From contig NW_024881279.1 in assembly GCF_018691265.1 (NCBI RefSeq), positions 5,423,243-5,487,242 of the forward strand: a stretch of DNA of 64,000 nucleotides, given 5' to 3'. Below the pieces are notes generated by a model. That model was not told where the DNA came from, ran no database searches, and saw only the letters and a list, made by a program, of their open reading frames with translations. Origin of the DNA: Tyto alba (Eukaryota > Chordata > Aves > Strigiformes > Tytonidae). Both the position numbers and the translations under genes were made by a program. Positions 14,312-25,612 of this stretch are shown here, piece by piece (positions within the stretch are counted from its first letter, which is position 1; each line of letters opens with the position of its first letter).

Positions 14312-14409
14312 AGAAGATCCTGACCAGTGCTGACAGCTTTGCTACTTGCTGCCCTCAGGAGGTGATCCAGCGACTAAAAAAATACCTGGGGCTTTGGAAC
14401 AACTTGGCT
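14312..14409 (+). repeat. dispersed or duplicated block, copy 2
   Basis: Partner of 13683-13780, offset about 629 bp, at roughly 70% identity by eye. The family is not recognised. Confidence 0.55.
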
Positions 14410-17400
14410 GGGCTAAAGAGCCTCCTATGCAGGAATCACAGGGCTGTGTGGGATGGAAAACTGTCCAACCTAAAAATAATCCTTCATTTTCCATCCGACT
14501 CTTCATACAGCTGGGAGAGGGCAAAGAAGAATGGGACCTGCACTGTGAGCCCTCAGTTAAGTACGTTTAGGCACATCATGAGACTGTACTTGGACAAGTT
14601 GTCAGTTTTTTCTGTTCATAAAGGCCAATTCTAAGTGCACTCATTAAAGGTATCTTTCCAATCAACATCCAGATAAGTACTTGTGGCAATATGCTTCATC
14701 CTGTTCAGATTTATCAATAATGAAAGGAAACCTGGCATAACTATGACTCCTTACAAGTCTTGTCTGACATGGAAAATATAATGGATGGATCTATAATGAA
14801 TTCTTACAAGATCTAACTGAATCTTTTTCATACTAAATGCAGTATCTACATGTCTGCATGCTCAAACCAGAAATATTTTCAAGCAGTACCTATCTATTCA
14901 TATTCTCACTGGAAAATTTATGGAATTGTTTTTCATTTTCAGCAACTGAAAACTAAGGAAAAGCTCATATTTTTGAATGAGGTGTTCTCAGAAAATCTCA
15001 GGAGAGTTAATGATGAAGACTAAATGTTTTTTGTTCCTATTCAATTCTTCCTCAAAGCTTCTTGGAAACAACCAAACACTGCCACATGGTTCTACAGCTG
15101 GCACTCTTCTGGCTCCATTATGAAATGAAGTTCAGTTATCGCCACGCATTGGTTTTGCTTCACACTTTGCTAACTATATAGTTGCAGTCACCCCTACCAA
15201 AATTCCTGATCAAGATGGAAAACCAGTTATTGAAGATTAATCCACAAGGATTAGGTTGGTTAGAGCCTAGACTCACAGAATAACAGCAGTATACTATCAC
15301 ATACTCTTTTCCAAGGACCATCCAGTCCTGTAATTGGGCTATATTTATTATAAAAAGACATATATACACTAGTAAAGGGCATCTAAGACACAAATCAGTT
15401 CCAGAATCAGCAACAACACACAAAAAATATAGCACTTAAAGGATAGAGCCTTGAGAGGGTCTTCACCTTTCTGACTGTGTTTGTGCTTACATACAGATTG
15501 TGATGCCACCTGATAAGTCTTAACAGCACGAGACATGTTCATGACTGTACACCTGGCTTGAGGTCTAATCTTATTATTTGTAATTTTCTTGGACTAATCC
15601 CAGACTTTCAAGATCTTCAAAATTAGATTGTGCAAACTTTCTTATCCCACCAAGTTAAACAAACAGAACAATGGTATGCAGGTGTGGTGCAATTAAATTA
15701 ATAATTTGATTGTTTAATTAATCAGATGTGCAGATTATAGATAATGATTAGTTACACGTAACCTTCTCTTAGAAGTTTCAAGACCAGCAGCCCTATCATT
15801 TATCAAAACTGACAGCCAGCCACGTGATTCACGGTTCAGTAAGCAAGCTCACCTTAGGAAAGCTGCCTTCTCTTATCTAAAGTGTCTTTCATTGCATAAA
15901 CAAGAATTAGTTTAACAGAATCCACTCTGTGCTTCTTGAAACTTGCACATCTCTCCAAACATCTACTCCCAGATCCCAGACAAAATATGTAACAGTTCTT
16001 CTAGGAATCAGCCCTATGGCACAGGACACCTTCTCTTTTCTCAAGGGTCATTGTAACACATCACTGATACGTGGCCCAACATCCACTGCATCTGTAGCAG
16101 TGCCACCAGCCATGGTGGGGATCTCCTCCGTGATGCTGTATTTGAAGGGCAGCAGTTGCACAGAAAGAAAACCTGAAGAGAACTAAGGAATTCACGAAGT
16201 CAGAGGACAAACTGGAAAATGTGCAAAATGAACATTTTCATTTTGCAAAGTGATACACCTGAAAGACAAACCAACCAGAACTGCATGCTGCAGCTACTAC
16301 CCTACTGCGTAGCTCATGCTGGCATAGTGCAGTGGGTTTGCACTGCTTCACAGCCATGGGATAAACTAAAGGGCTGCTACAATTTGTGCTCAGGACAGCA
16401 GTGATTAACAAATCTGTGTGAGGGAACAGACACACTCCAGGGGTGAGACAAGGTAGTTCACTTTCACCCAGGAAGGCTACTACCAATTCCTAGGAAACCA
16501 ACCACCCTGAGCATCTAAAACTGAAATATCAACACATCCAGATGCAAATCCAGCTACTGAACTGTCAGGGGTTATCCTGCAAGCTGAGCACAGGCTGTCT
16601 TCTCTAGCAGTTGGACAGAAACAGCAGCATTTCCAAAAAAAGTTCCTGTACTGTGCTCAGTTTATTAGGGACATTTATTATGCGTTTTCTTGAAAGATCT
16701 TGTAAAGATATTAGCAGGATTGTTGGCCAATTGCTTGAACATCAGTGTAGGAAGATATGTGACACCAAGTTCCGAGGACAGTGTTAATTCTCAGGTTAGA
16801 AAGCTCTGGATTTATAGGTTTATTTCAGAAAAATGAGCCTTGAGCAGATTGGATACAATCCATGCTGCTGCCACTGACATCTAGTAGAAATTGAAAATTA
16901 GCTAGTGTTTGAGTCTTCTCCTTTAATGAACACAGTTAACAATCAAACAATATGCATGTACATTCAACATTAAGAATTCTGGGACAAATCCCAAGTACAG
17001 TCAAGTTCCGTCTGGCAAAGGACCCACTACAAAGGTGAAAGGCGATCCCGGGCTCAAAACAGAAAGTTAAAACTAAAGGCAGCTCAAAACTATCGGTGAG
17101 AGTAAACCCTGCTGCTCAGGCTCTGCTAGGAGGAAGCATGTTCTGCTCTGCCTGTATCCTGATACTGTAAGTATTCGTTTTGAGATTTACAGAACTGCAG
17201 TGTGGGAACAGAGATAAGCCACAACCCATGAGCATATACCTGTGAGTGTAAGATACATACCCATGAGTATAAGAAAGTTATTTCTGGGCCATTCTATGGC
17301 TCTTTACTGCCATGCCTGCTAGGGTTATTGTACCTTATTTCTATGAATGGTTTTCCTTATTTGGTAACTAAAAGGTGTGGGTATATATAGATTTATATAT

Positions 17401-18014
17401 GCACACTTACATGTCTCACACACGGAGCCCTCAGAGTTTTAATACAAAAAAAAAAAATCATAGAGACTGACATGTGAGTTCCCTCTTGTGACCAAGCAAT
17501 GCTATAGCAACATCTGAAAGCAAACAAAGTATGTGTTTAAAAATCCAGATCTTTAGAGAGTAAATTCAAATTGCAGAAAACATGTCAGTTCTGCATTTCT
17601 TTGTTCACTGGCCATTGATCCAACATTTAAAAAAAAAAATTTACACCATCTGTGCATAATGCAGAAAAGAACTAACAAAAGTGTGTCTCTGGAAAAGATT
17701 GTGACAAATATGAATCAAAAAGGAAGATAAGGTTGCTAAAGCTAAAACATTATTTTATTTATACATGAATCTTAAGCCCCACAGACAAAATCCAAAACAG
17801 GGGAACAAACTGGGAAAAACTCCTTTTACAAGCTGTATCGTTAATAGTTTTCCTTCCTGGAAGGGGAATTGTAGCAAACCCACTTCTTCCTCTTGCCAAC
17901 AGGGTGAATAGATTTTCTCAAATCCATGAAAAAAATGGGCACTTGCCACCAACAGAAAAAGGAGATATGGACATAATGAGAACATGAATGATTGAAACAT
18001 ATGATTGCAGGTGA

Positions 18015-18170
18015 ACTTAAATGGCCATTGAATCCCCTCCTCTGCTCTGAAGCAGAGTTTTGTATGTCCAGATCATCCTTGACAAAAATTTTGCCTGACT
18101 GCTCTGAAATCTTCCACAGAGGGTTCTGTAGCCTCCATAGGTAGCCTGTCTGAGCTGTAACTCAGCTATA
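18015..18170 (-). mobile_element. degraded CR1-type LINE fragment
   Basis: The plus strand reads like the complement of the CR1 3' region: a run equivalent to 'atctagtccaacccc', then a 'ctgctc.aagcag' stretch, then 'ccacag.gggt', then 'gtagcctgtct' resembling the usual 'gcagcctgttc'. It is old and fragmentary, and the boundaries are approximate. Confidence 0.5.
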
Positions 18171-18732
18171 AAACTACAGAGCTTTTGCTAGTATTAAAAC
18201 TCAAAAACTTAGCTACTTATTATCAGTTATTTCTATTATCAGCTATTTTTTTCTGATCAAATCAAACATTCAGCTGCCTACTTTGAACAGCCTTAGTCCT
18301 CTAAGGTTGGTGTTTTCTTCAGGGTAGAGAGCATCTATTTATTAAAGCAGGTAATCAGAACCACAGTTACTACAGATGACATCTCAACAACAATTTATTC
18401 TGTGTTCCACTCAAAGACATTTATCAGCATCTAAGTGGATACAGCCACTTCTGAGGATTTCATTACTCGTCAGCCACACTGTGGCATTTACCAAATAGCT
18501 AATGACATAAAAAATCTGAATCAGAGAATCTTTTTTTTTTTTTCTTTTCCCAAAAATGACAATCTATATATCAGTACCAGTAAATAGAAGTTGAATTAGT
18601 TGGCAATTTATTTTTAATGCTGCTCAGATAATACCCAATCAGAGGATAAAATAACCTGTATTTTATGGATTACTGGGCAGAGTTACGTATCGAAAGTGTC
18701 AGGGCACTAATACATTAATACCCTAATAGGTA

Positions 18733-19070
18733 TTGATGGCCTTGAGCAGCCTCACCTGGGGCCTCACCCACACCCTTGCCCAGGGCCCTGGTGCCCATTT
18801 AAGCTCAGCCTGGGCCCTTCAATTCCTCCCTATGCAATGCTGGAGCTGTGCTGGGCTGCAGCCACTGTCACCCCTGTGCCCGGCCAGGGACCCTGACCTG
18901 GCTTCACCTTGGACCTGCCTCATCACCACAGACTTGCCCGATGATGTGGGCTCTTGGTTGAACCTGGCTGCTATCTCCGGACCTGCCATGCTGAGCTGCC
19001 TGGTGAGGCCCTTGCCCAGCTGGCTGCGGTACCCCCCTGGCTCCCAGCCAGCCCTCGGGATGCCCTGAAT
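18733..19070. repeat. GC-rich insert in AT-rich context
   Basis: About 340 bp of strongly GC-rich, CCC/CTG-rich sequence sits abruptly in AT-rich DNA with the (AT)n tract just after it. A plus-strand frame is open across it (111 codons), but the translation is low-complexity and lacks a domain. It may be an interspersed repeat or a small conserved element. Confidence 0.35.
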
Positions 19071-19121
19071 GAAAATTTAATCAAAAAGTTAATGATTGAA
19101 AAACTGGTAGTTAGAAATGAC

Positions 19122-19135
19122 ATATATATATATAT
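19122..19135. repeat. (AT)n microsatellite
   Basis: Seven AT dinucleotides run directly downstream of the GC-rich insert. Confidence 0.8.
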
Positions 19136-21879
19136 TTAATTTACAGATTAAAACACGTTGTTTCAATGGGATTTTAATAACATGCCTAGAGTATACCACA
19201 GGAATACTGCATCTCTACTCTACATAATTTATTTTCAAACAAGTTAAAAGCTATTAATATGACTTTGTGGTGGCTCTTTCCCCAGAAAGTACAAACAGCA
19301 TCTCTAGCAATAATTTTCTTATACTTGTTTTGCAGTTTAATGGGCACTGCTAACTGTACCTATTACCAATTTTGTCTGAAAGACATGTCTTGCATATATA
19401 TAAAACAACTGTAATATACTGTCTTGTATAGTTATATACATCAAACAAAAGGACAGGATTACAACATACTTGGAGTTACTCCCTTTAGTGATTCATACTT
19501 ATGTCTGGAGAGATATCATTAGACTGTTACTGAATTTCTAAAAGCTTAATATCATCTCACAAAAATATATACAAACCCACATTTTAACTCTTTCTTATAA
19601 ACGAAAGCATTTGTAAACAGGCATGCAAATATGCTATTTTTTTTTTCACCAATTTTATTTCAGATTCAGTGCGGATTATAGAAACCTTTGAAAAAGAACT
19701 TGAGTGATTTCTATTCCTAAAACAAGTTGTTTCTCACTGCTCGCCTGTGCAGCAGCTGGTGTCTAGCAGAGCAGCTCACGAGCCTCCAGCAGACCTAACA
19801 CACTAATCTACTTTCTGGGCATGTTCATGCGTCATTTGCTGCTCTAGCCTTCTCAGTTACGTTTTAAATCTTCAGAGCTGCAGTGTTTGATCACTAAGTT
19901 TGAGTACTTGGGTTTTAAATTAAGAATGACAGTATGTCACACAGTTCTTGTAAATCTTCCAAGTGCATGGTGTACTGATTCTGAATTGAGCCATGTTCAT
20001 TCTTCAGTCTCAAGAAACTTCTGATTTCCTGAAAGTTTTCTTATACTAAGTAACTCATGGTTTTACTCAAACAGTTTTTCTTGATTGTTATTTCAAAGCC
20101 CAATGATAAAACACATGAATATCACTCTTGATCAAAGTACTGAAAGAGTATATCATGAAATATTATGCAAAATATTCCTGTAACCACCATAAACATGAGA
20201 CATGAGTAGAATATCTCTTTCTGTAAATCTGTCTCCAGGAGAGACAACCACAGGAAGAAGGCTAAGCTTGACTTTGAGTGGCTGGATGACGTGGGCAACC
20301 CATAGTAATGGGTTAGATAAGGAGGACCTGTATCCACCCGTGCAGTTTGCCTTCAGCTCTTTGCATCTTGTGTATGAGATGAAGGATCTGGAGATACAAG
20401 CAGCAGGTCTGTGCTGGGTACCTATCGGATACCTGGAAGATGAGTAGAAGATAGAAGCTTCTGGTGTGTGCCCGTGCTTGTGCTTATTTCCTTCTAGTAT
20501 TGACAAATCCGTAGCTGATGATTTTTGTTGTTGTTGTTTGTATATACCTGTAAGCATTTTAGAGCAATACTGAGTATAGCTATGAAGTGCATAGAATTCT
20601 TCTATGCTATTCTATACGTCTGCATTTTAAATTAGGTATACAACATGTTTTTGCTAGACTAGATCAAAAGAGGAAACTCTTCTATACAGAAAGTCTCAGC
20701 AATTAGTCTATATGCATCTTTCTAAAGTATATTTGAACCTGTTCCCATACAGCAGCCCAACGGTTATTGGCAATGTACCAATCAAATCCATGACGGGTGG
20801 ATTTAGTACTAGCTGCAAATCTGCATCAATCTCTGTTTATAATCTATCCTCTATTACTGTTTACAGATAGCAGCTCCCAAGTTAAAGGTGCTTTTTGTAG
20901 CGGTATTTACTGAAAAATCAGTTTTAAAACATATACTACAAACAAGAGACTTGAAAAAATAACCTGGAACTTAATCTCCTAATTCCTTGAGGGTCTGAAT
21001 AAACCAGTCAAGAACCATATAGGCAAAAGTGTTTTTGGTAGATTTTCTAAACTAAACTAATTTCAAGTGTACAGTGTATTTTATCATTCTGTTTGAGAAA
21101 ACTGTGTATTCTGAAGATGTTACAGTCACTGTATGATAAATATTCCTCTCAGTTTATTTCATTAGCCCTTCAAATGCTGATTTTCTAGTTTTTCAGATCT
21201 GCGTGAAGAACCTGTACTTTGATGTCACACAAATACTCAGTTGCATTTTGCCAACTTTGCTTTTATACAGGGCAGATATAATCTATTACTGAAATGCTTC
21301 ACATGTTTAGCATTATCTCTTCATAAAAAGATGCTATAAAGGCTTGTTATTGGTTAATTATTGCTATATGCAAGAGACAGGAAATCTGTGGTTGTGTTTT
21401 GTGGCGGTTGGTAATAAAAAAACAATTGTTCAGATATAACTGGAATCATAAAGAAGCACTAGTTATGAGCTGTTACGTACTATGTCTGCGTAGATAAAAT
21501 CAGCAATTTTTAAAAGTTATGCTTTAGGTGGTAAATTAAGGGGTATACTTTTGGCATCTCCAGTTTGGACATATGATGCAGTGCTCAGCCCTCCATCCTT
21601 GGCTGGGTGTTTCAGAGGCAGGCAGTGAGGATACACACAGCATGCAGGGAAAGCCTTGCTGTTCAGAATGGGGCCCTTTCAGACCAACAGGTAGCTAAAG
21701 ATCGGTAAAAGCTGCTTGTGTTCCATCTCTTTTTGAAGAGTAAGCATTGAGCTGGGGATGGACCAGAGCGGGCTGGCTGAGGCTCCCCTGGAAGGTGGCA
21801 GAAATGTAAGTCTTGCAGAGAGGATGTTGCTCCCGTTCCCGTTTGATCCTCCGGGCCCCCAGGCAGTGCCGCAGTGCTG

Positions 21880-22850
21880 TCACAGAGGCCTGGCTCCCAA
21901 GGGAGGGACAAGGGAAGGCTGTGCCTGGCGGTAATGACCTCCTGAAGTGGCTCAAGGGACAGTTTCCAAGTTCCACTGCTGCCCCGGCTCAAGGGGCTAC
22001 AGCTACTTCACACCAGGAAACGATGCGGAATACCCGAGGCAGAAAACGAGAGGGACGCAGCCTGCGGCGAGGGCCTGAGGAGGCGGAGGAGGAGGAACCA
22101 CGCTCGCTGCTCTGGGAAGGGAGAGGCGCAGCCAGGCGAAGGGAGGCGGGATCCCGCCCCGCCTGGCAGCGTGGCCCGACCGGCTCCGCCGCCGCCGGCC
22201 TCGCCCCACCGCCCATCCCCATTTCGGCTCGCTAGGCCGCGAAATGGCGCCGGCCGTCACGTGCAGCCGCCGCCTTCCCCGAGGCCTCGCCCAGCGCCTG
22301 CGCCCTGGGATGGCGGCGGCGGGGCTCTGCCGCTGCCGGGGCTCTGCCGCTGCGAGCCGGCGGGGGACGGGGACGCGCCAGCGCCGTGACCGGGCGGGCG
22401 GGGAGAAGCCGCGGGCTGCAGACCCAGCCAGCCAGACGCACGCTGCGGCCGGGCACCTTAATTCTCCCTGAGCCGTGAGGTAATCTGAGCTCAGCGGGGC
22501 TGCTGCCTGCGTGTGGCTTTCGTAAACCCCCGCCCTCGGCCTGAGGGCAGGTCACCGGGCCGCCGTCCTTCCCCTCGCCTCCAGGAGGGCTGCGGAAGAT
22601 ACTGGCGGGAGAGGTAATGCCCTGCCCCGGGCTCCCTGCGCTCGCAGCCGGCTTGTGCCGCGCGGTCAGGGGAAACGACCTCCAAACCTCGCGGTGCAGG
22701 AAGGGTTTGATGGGCTTTCCTGTCGGCTTGTACCCTCTCGTAAGTCACCCGGCTGTCCCCACGCAGGCGAAATAACCGGAGAGAGGGACCTGGAGGGGTG
22801 GACATCCGAGCGAGCGGGGCGCTGGGGATGCTCGGGGCCGTCGGTTAGGA
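21880..22850 (+). promoter_or_regulatory. CpG island, probable FBXL21 promoter and 5' noncoding exon
   Basis: This is the only long CpG-dense stretch in the window. It contains a canonical E-box CACGTG (22258-22263) and two YY1-like ATGGCG motifs (22245-22249 region and 22310-22316). Two possible splice donors follow: GAG|GTAATC at about 22480 and GAG|GTAATG at 22614. The first FBXL21 coding exon has its own splice acceptor 7.4 kb downstream, so an upstream noncoding exon is required and this island is the natural source. Open frames inside it (for example 21813-22235) are by-products of GC richness. The exact transcription start is not determinable. Confidence 0.65.
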
Positions 22851-25593
22851 AGGAAGGGTTTTTTTCTCAGTGTAAAGAGCTTGAATGGCTTGAAAGTCGG
22901 CTCGAAACATTTCTAGGAAACCTGTAGAAAGAATGCGGTGGGTTTTTTCTGTCGTGCAATGCTTGTGTAAGCCCTGGAGAGAACTCTTTAAAAAAGAGCT
23001 GTGGAGCTTCGGATGTGTTATTTAGTAAAACAAGGGGAGTCGTGGGTGTTGTTCCTAGTCCAAAGGCTACTGGGATGGGGGTGAGTTTCTTTTGAAAATA
23101 ATGCATCAGTAGAACACGAATGGCTAAATTTTATCACCTAAATAACACTGAAAGCAACAATGTGTTTGTATTTCTTTAGTTTAATGCAAGCATGAAGGTG
23201 GTTAGATAGATGCTGTTATTTTTAGGTTTCTGAGGTTTTGTCATAAACGTACTAAGAATGAGATAAATCCCTTGAAAGAAAGGCTCAGTTTTGAAAAAAA
23301 TGAGGATTGATTTTAAAAGAAAAATCATGTTCAGAAGCAAAAATGCCACCCATTAAAAGATCGCTGTGTCCTAAATGAAGAAAAAGCTTAAATCTTGGAG
23401 CTCTTCATACTGAAGGACTAGATCTTCTGAGATGTAAGCTTAAAATGTGTGTTTGATCTACGTTTTGAAACATACTCAGCAGTTGAATTTGAGGCTGCAA
23501 CAGCAGTTTCAACAGCTTTCCAGCACTGCTTTTCTTGTGTGCAGCATCTGCTGCTCTCCTTCCCCAGATGGAGCCTGAATTCCTTACTGTTGTGAGTGGG
23601 TGACCATGATACTATCACTGAACTGTGATTTCTTAAAAGACGCTATGATTAATGTGACAAGTATTCAGCTGTTAAAGGTAGATCCATAAACATTAATTTC
23701 CACGTGTTAGAAAGTTAAAGCTTAATTATCATGACGTGTACTTTATCCCAGTGGATTTCCAAGCTTAGGTGTTTGAAAGGCTTTTTATTTCTCAGTAGCT
23801 TCATTTCTGCTGAATTTGGTTTTGTTTGGGTTGTTTTTTTACTGTATCTATTAGAAACCTGGGTCTGTTGTGTTTTAGTTTATTAATTCCATTTGAGTCC
23901 TGGTGTTGAGAACTGAAAGGGGAATGTACAAATTGGAGGAAGCAGTTACTTCTTTGTGGCTTGAATCTGTGATATGTTCGGTTACAGTAATAAAACCTCT
24001 TCTTTGCAACTGATGTTGGAGCACTGGAGGTAGTGAACAGCTGCTAGCATAGCTGAGCCAATGCCGACCACTTCTCAGAATCCCCTGCTGAGACCCCATG
24101 TCATGGGAGAGGTTTTAACATCTTAATTTTAGCAGAAGTTTACAGTTCTGTTACTGGGATAAGCTGCAGAAACAGTTCTTTAACTTGAATTTTTCTGGAT
24201 TCTTGTTTTTTGTGGATTTGAGTTTGTTTGAGTAGGATAACATGCGGCTGTGCAAAATACTTGAATTTGAGGTCAAAAAGTTTATAGAGGAAAAAGGCTG
24301 TAGAGTAGTGCACCAAAATTTGATACTTTGCTCTACACAATTGAGGTTATGAATAGATTTGATAAACCTCATCAGAGTGTTTCATTTCAGCAACTGTGTT
24401 GCTGTTGTTTATCTTTGATAGTAATTTGGGTAACTCTACCTTAGACTAACAATTCACTGTTATTTATATAACAAGCTTGTATTTGATTGTGTCACTGATA
24501 ACTAGTTATTTTTTAATATAAATGTTTCTGCATCTACAAGCTGTCATGGTTTAAGCTGCTTTGGATGGTTCTTGTGTCATGGGACTCTTAAATGAAGCAT
24601 CGTTAGATTGTACACATGATTAACTTTTTTTTTTTGTTAACAACTTGCAGTAACTTTTTTTTTTTTTTTAATGTATCTAAAATTTTGCTTTTATCTGCAA
24701 TGTAAAAGCATAGACTTCCTTCTGAACTGAGGGGTTGTAGGACAGGTCTGTGAAAGAGAAGCTCGCTTCATCAGGTCTGTGGTTAGGAGGGAGTATTCAG
24801 CTGCTACAGGTAAACAGTACAAACCTTTGTGAAATTCAGAAGCCTGCTGAACATTGTAGCTAGTCTTTATCAATTACATTAATAGAACTGTATTTGATAC
24901 GTTTCTTACTTTAAAAAGACATTACTGTCCTTTTCTTGATTTTCAGATGTTATTTTACTATTAACAATTATTTTGCTTGCAGCCACACTGGGAAGTGTTG
25001 GGAAGAATACTGAAATCCTGAGTTTAGAACAGATGGAAGGGTATGCTTCTCCTCCCTTCTTCCCCTCCCCACCGCCCCCCACCCCCCACCATGATAGGCA
25101 TATAAAGTTTATCATGAGGAAGATTTCGGTTATTTGGTGTGTTTTTACAAAAGCAAACTTTGATATTCTTGGGGGTAAAACTTTGAATGATTACTTATGA
25201 CGGAAGACACTGACACACAAACATATCTGTAATGTAGTATTAAAACAGCGTGGAGGGAGGTAGGGGGACTTTTAATGTAATCCCCCTTGATCTGGTAGTT
25301 CGTGCTATCCTTTCCAGGTTGTACAGACTGTCATCTGCTTTCTGGGAGCTCATAAACAGGGAGGAGGCTGCAGGTTGGGTGTTGCTGATGGGCTGCAGCT
25401 CCTGTCCTGCTCCTCGCCCTGTGCCACTGTGCCCAGGGCTGTACAGGCTGGTGACTTCAGGCTGCTTCATGTTTGGTGGCAGGAGGCTGTGCCATGTGGC
25501 CCCTGTGTTTTGCTCATCTGTCACATAGTTCCCTAGGCCAATAGACAGACTTGCCAGTGAAGGGAAAGAGGCAAGAAAAAAACATCTTGTGTG

Positions 25594-25612
25594 TTTTTTT
25601 TTTTTTTTTTTT
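25594..25612. repeat. poly-T tract
   Basis: Nineteen consecutive T in the presumed FBXL21 5' intron. Confidence 0.9.

Larger units (their letters stand above)
8030..21880. other. intergenic region between IL9 and FBXL21 promoter
   Basis: About 13.9 kb of AT-rich sequence without a recognisable gene. It holds a pair of similar blocks (13683-13780 and 14312-14409), a TAAT-rich cluster near 15690-15760, an old CR1-like remnant near 18015-18170, a GC-rich low-copy-looking insert (18733-19070) and an (AT)n tract. All open frames are short and lack splice support or domain content. Confidence 0.6.

Noticed and set aside
21813..22260. Overlapping open frames on both strands in the CpG island
   Set aside because: High GC lowers stop frequency. 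The translations are Arg/Pro/Ala-rich and mutually overlapping, typical of promoter islands.
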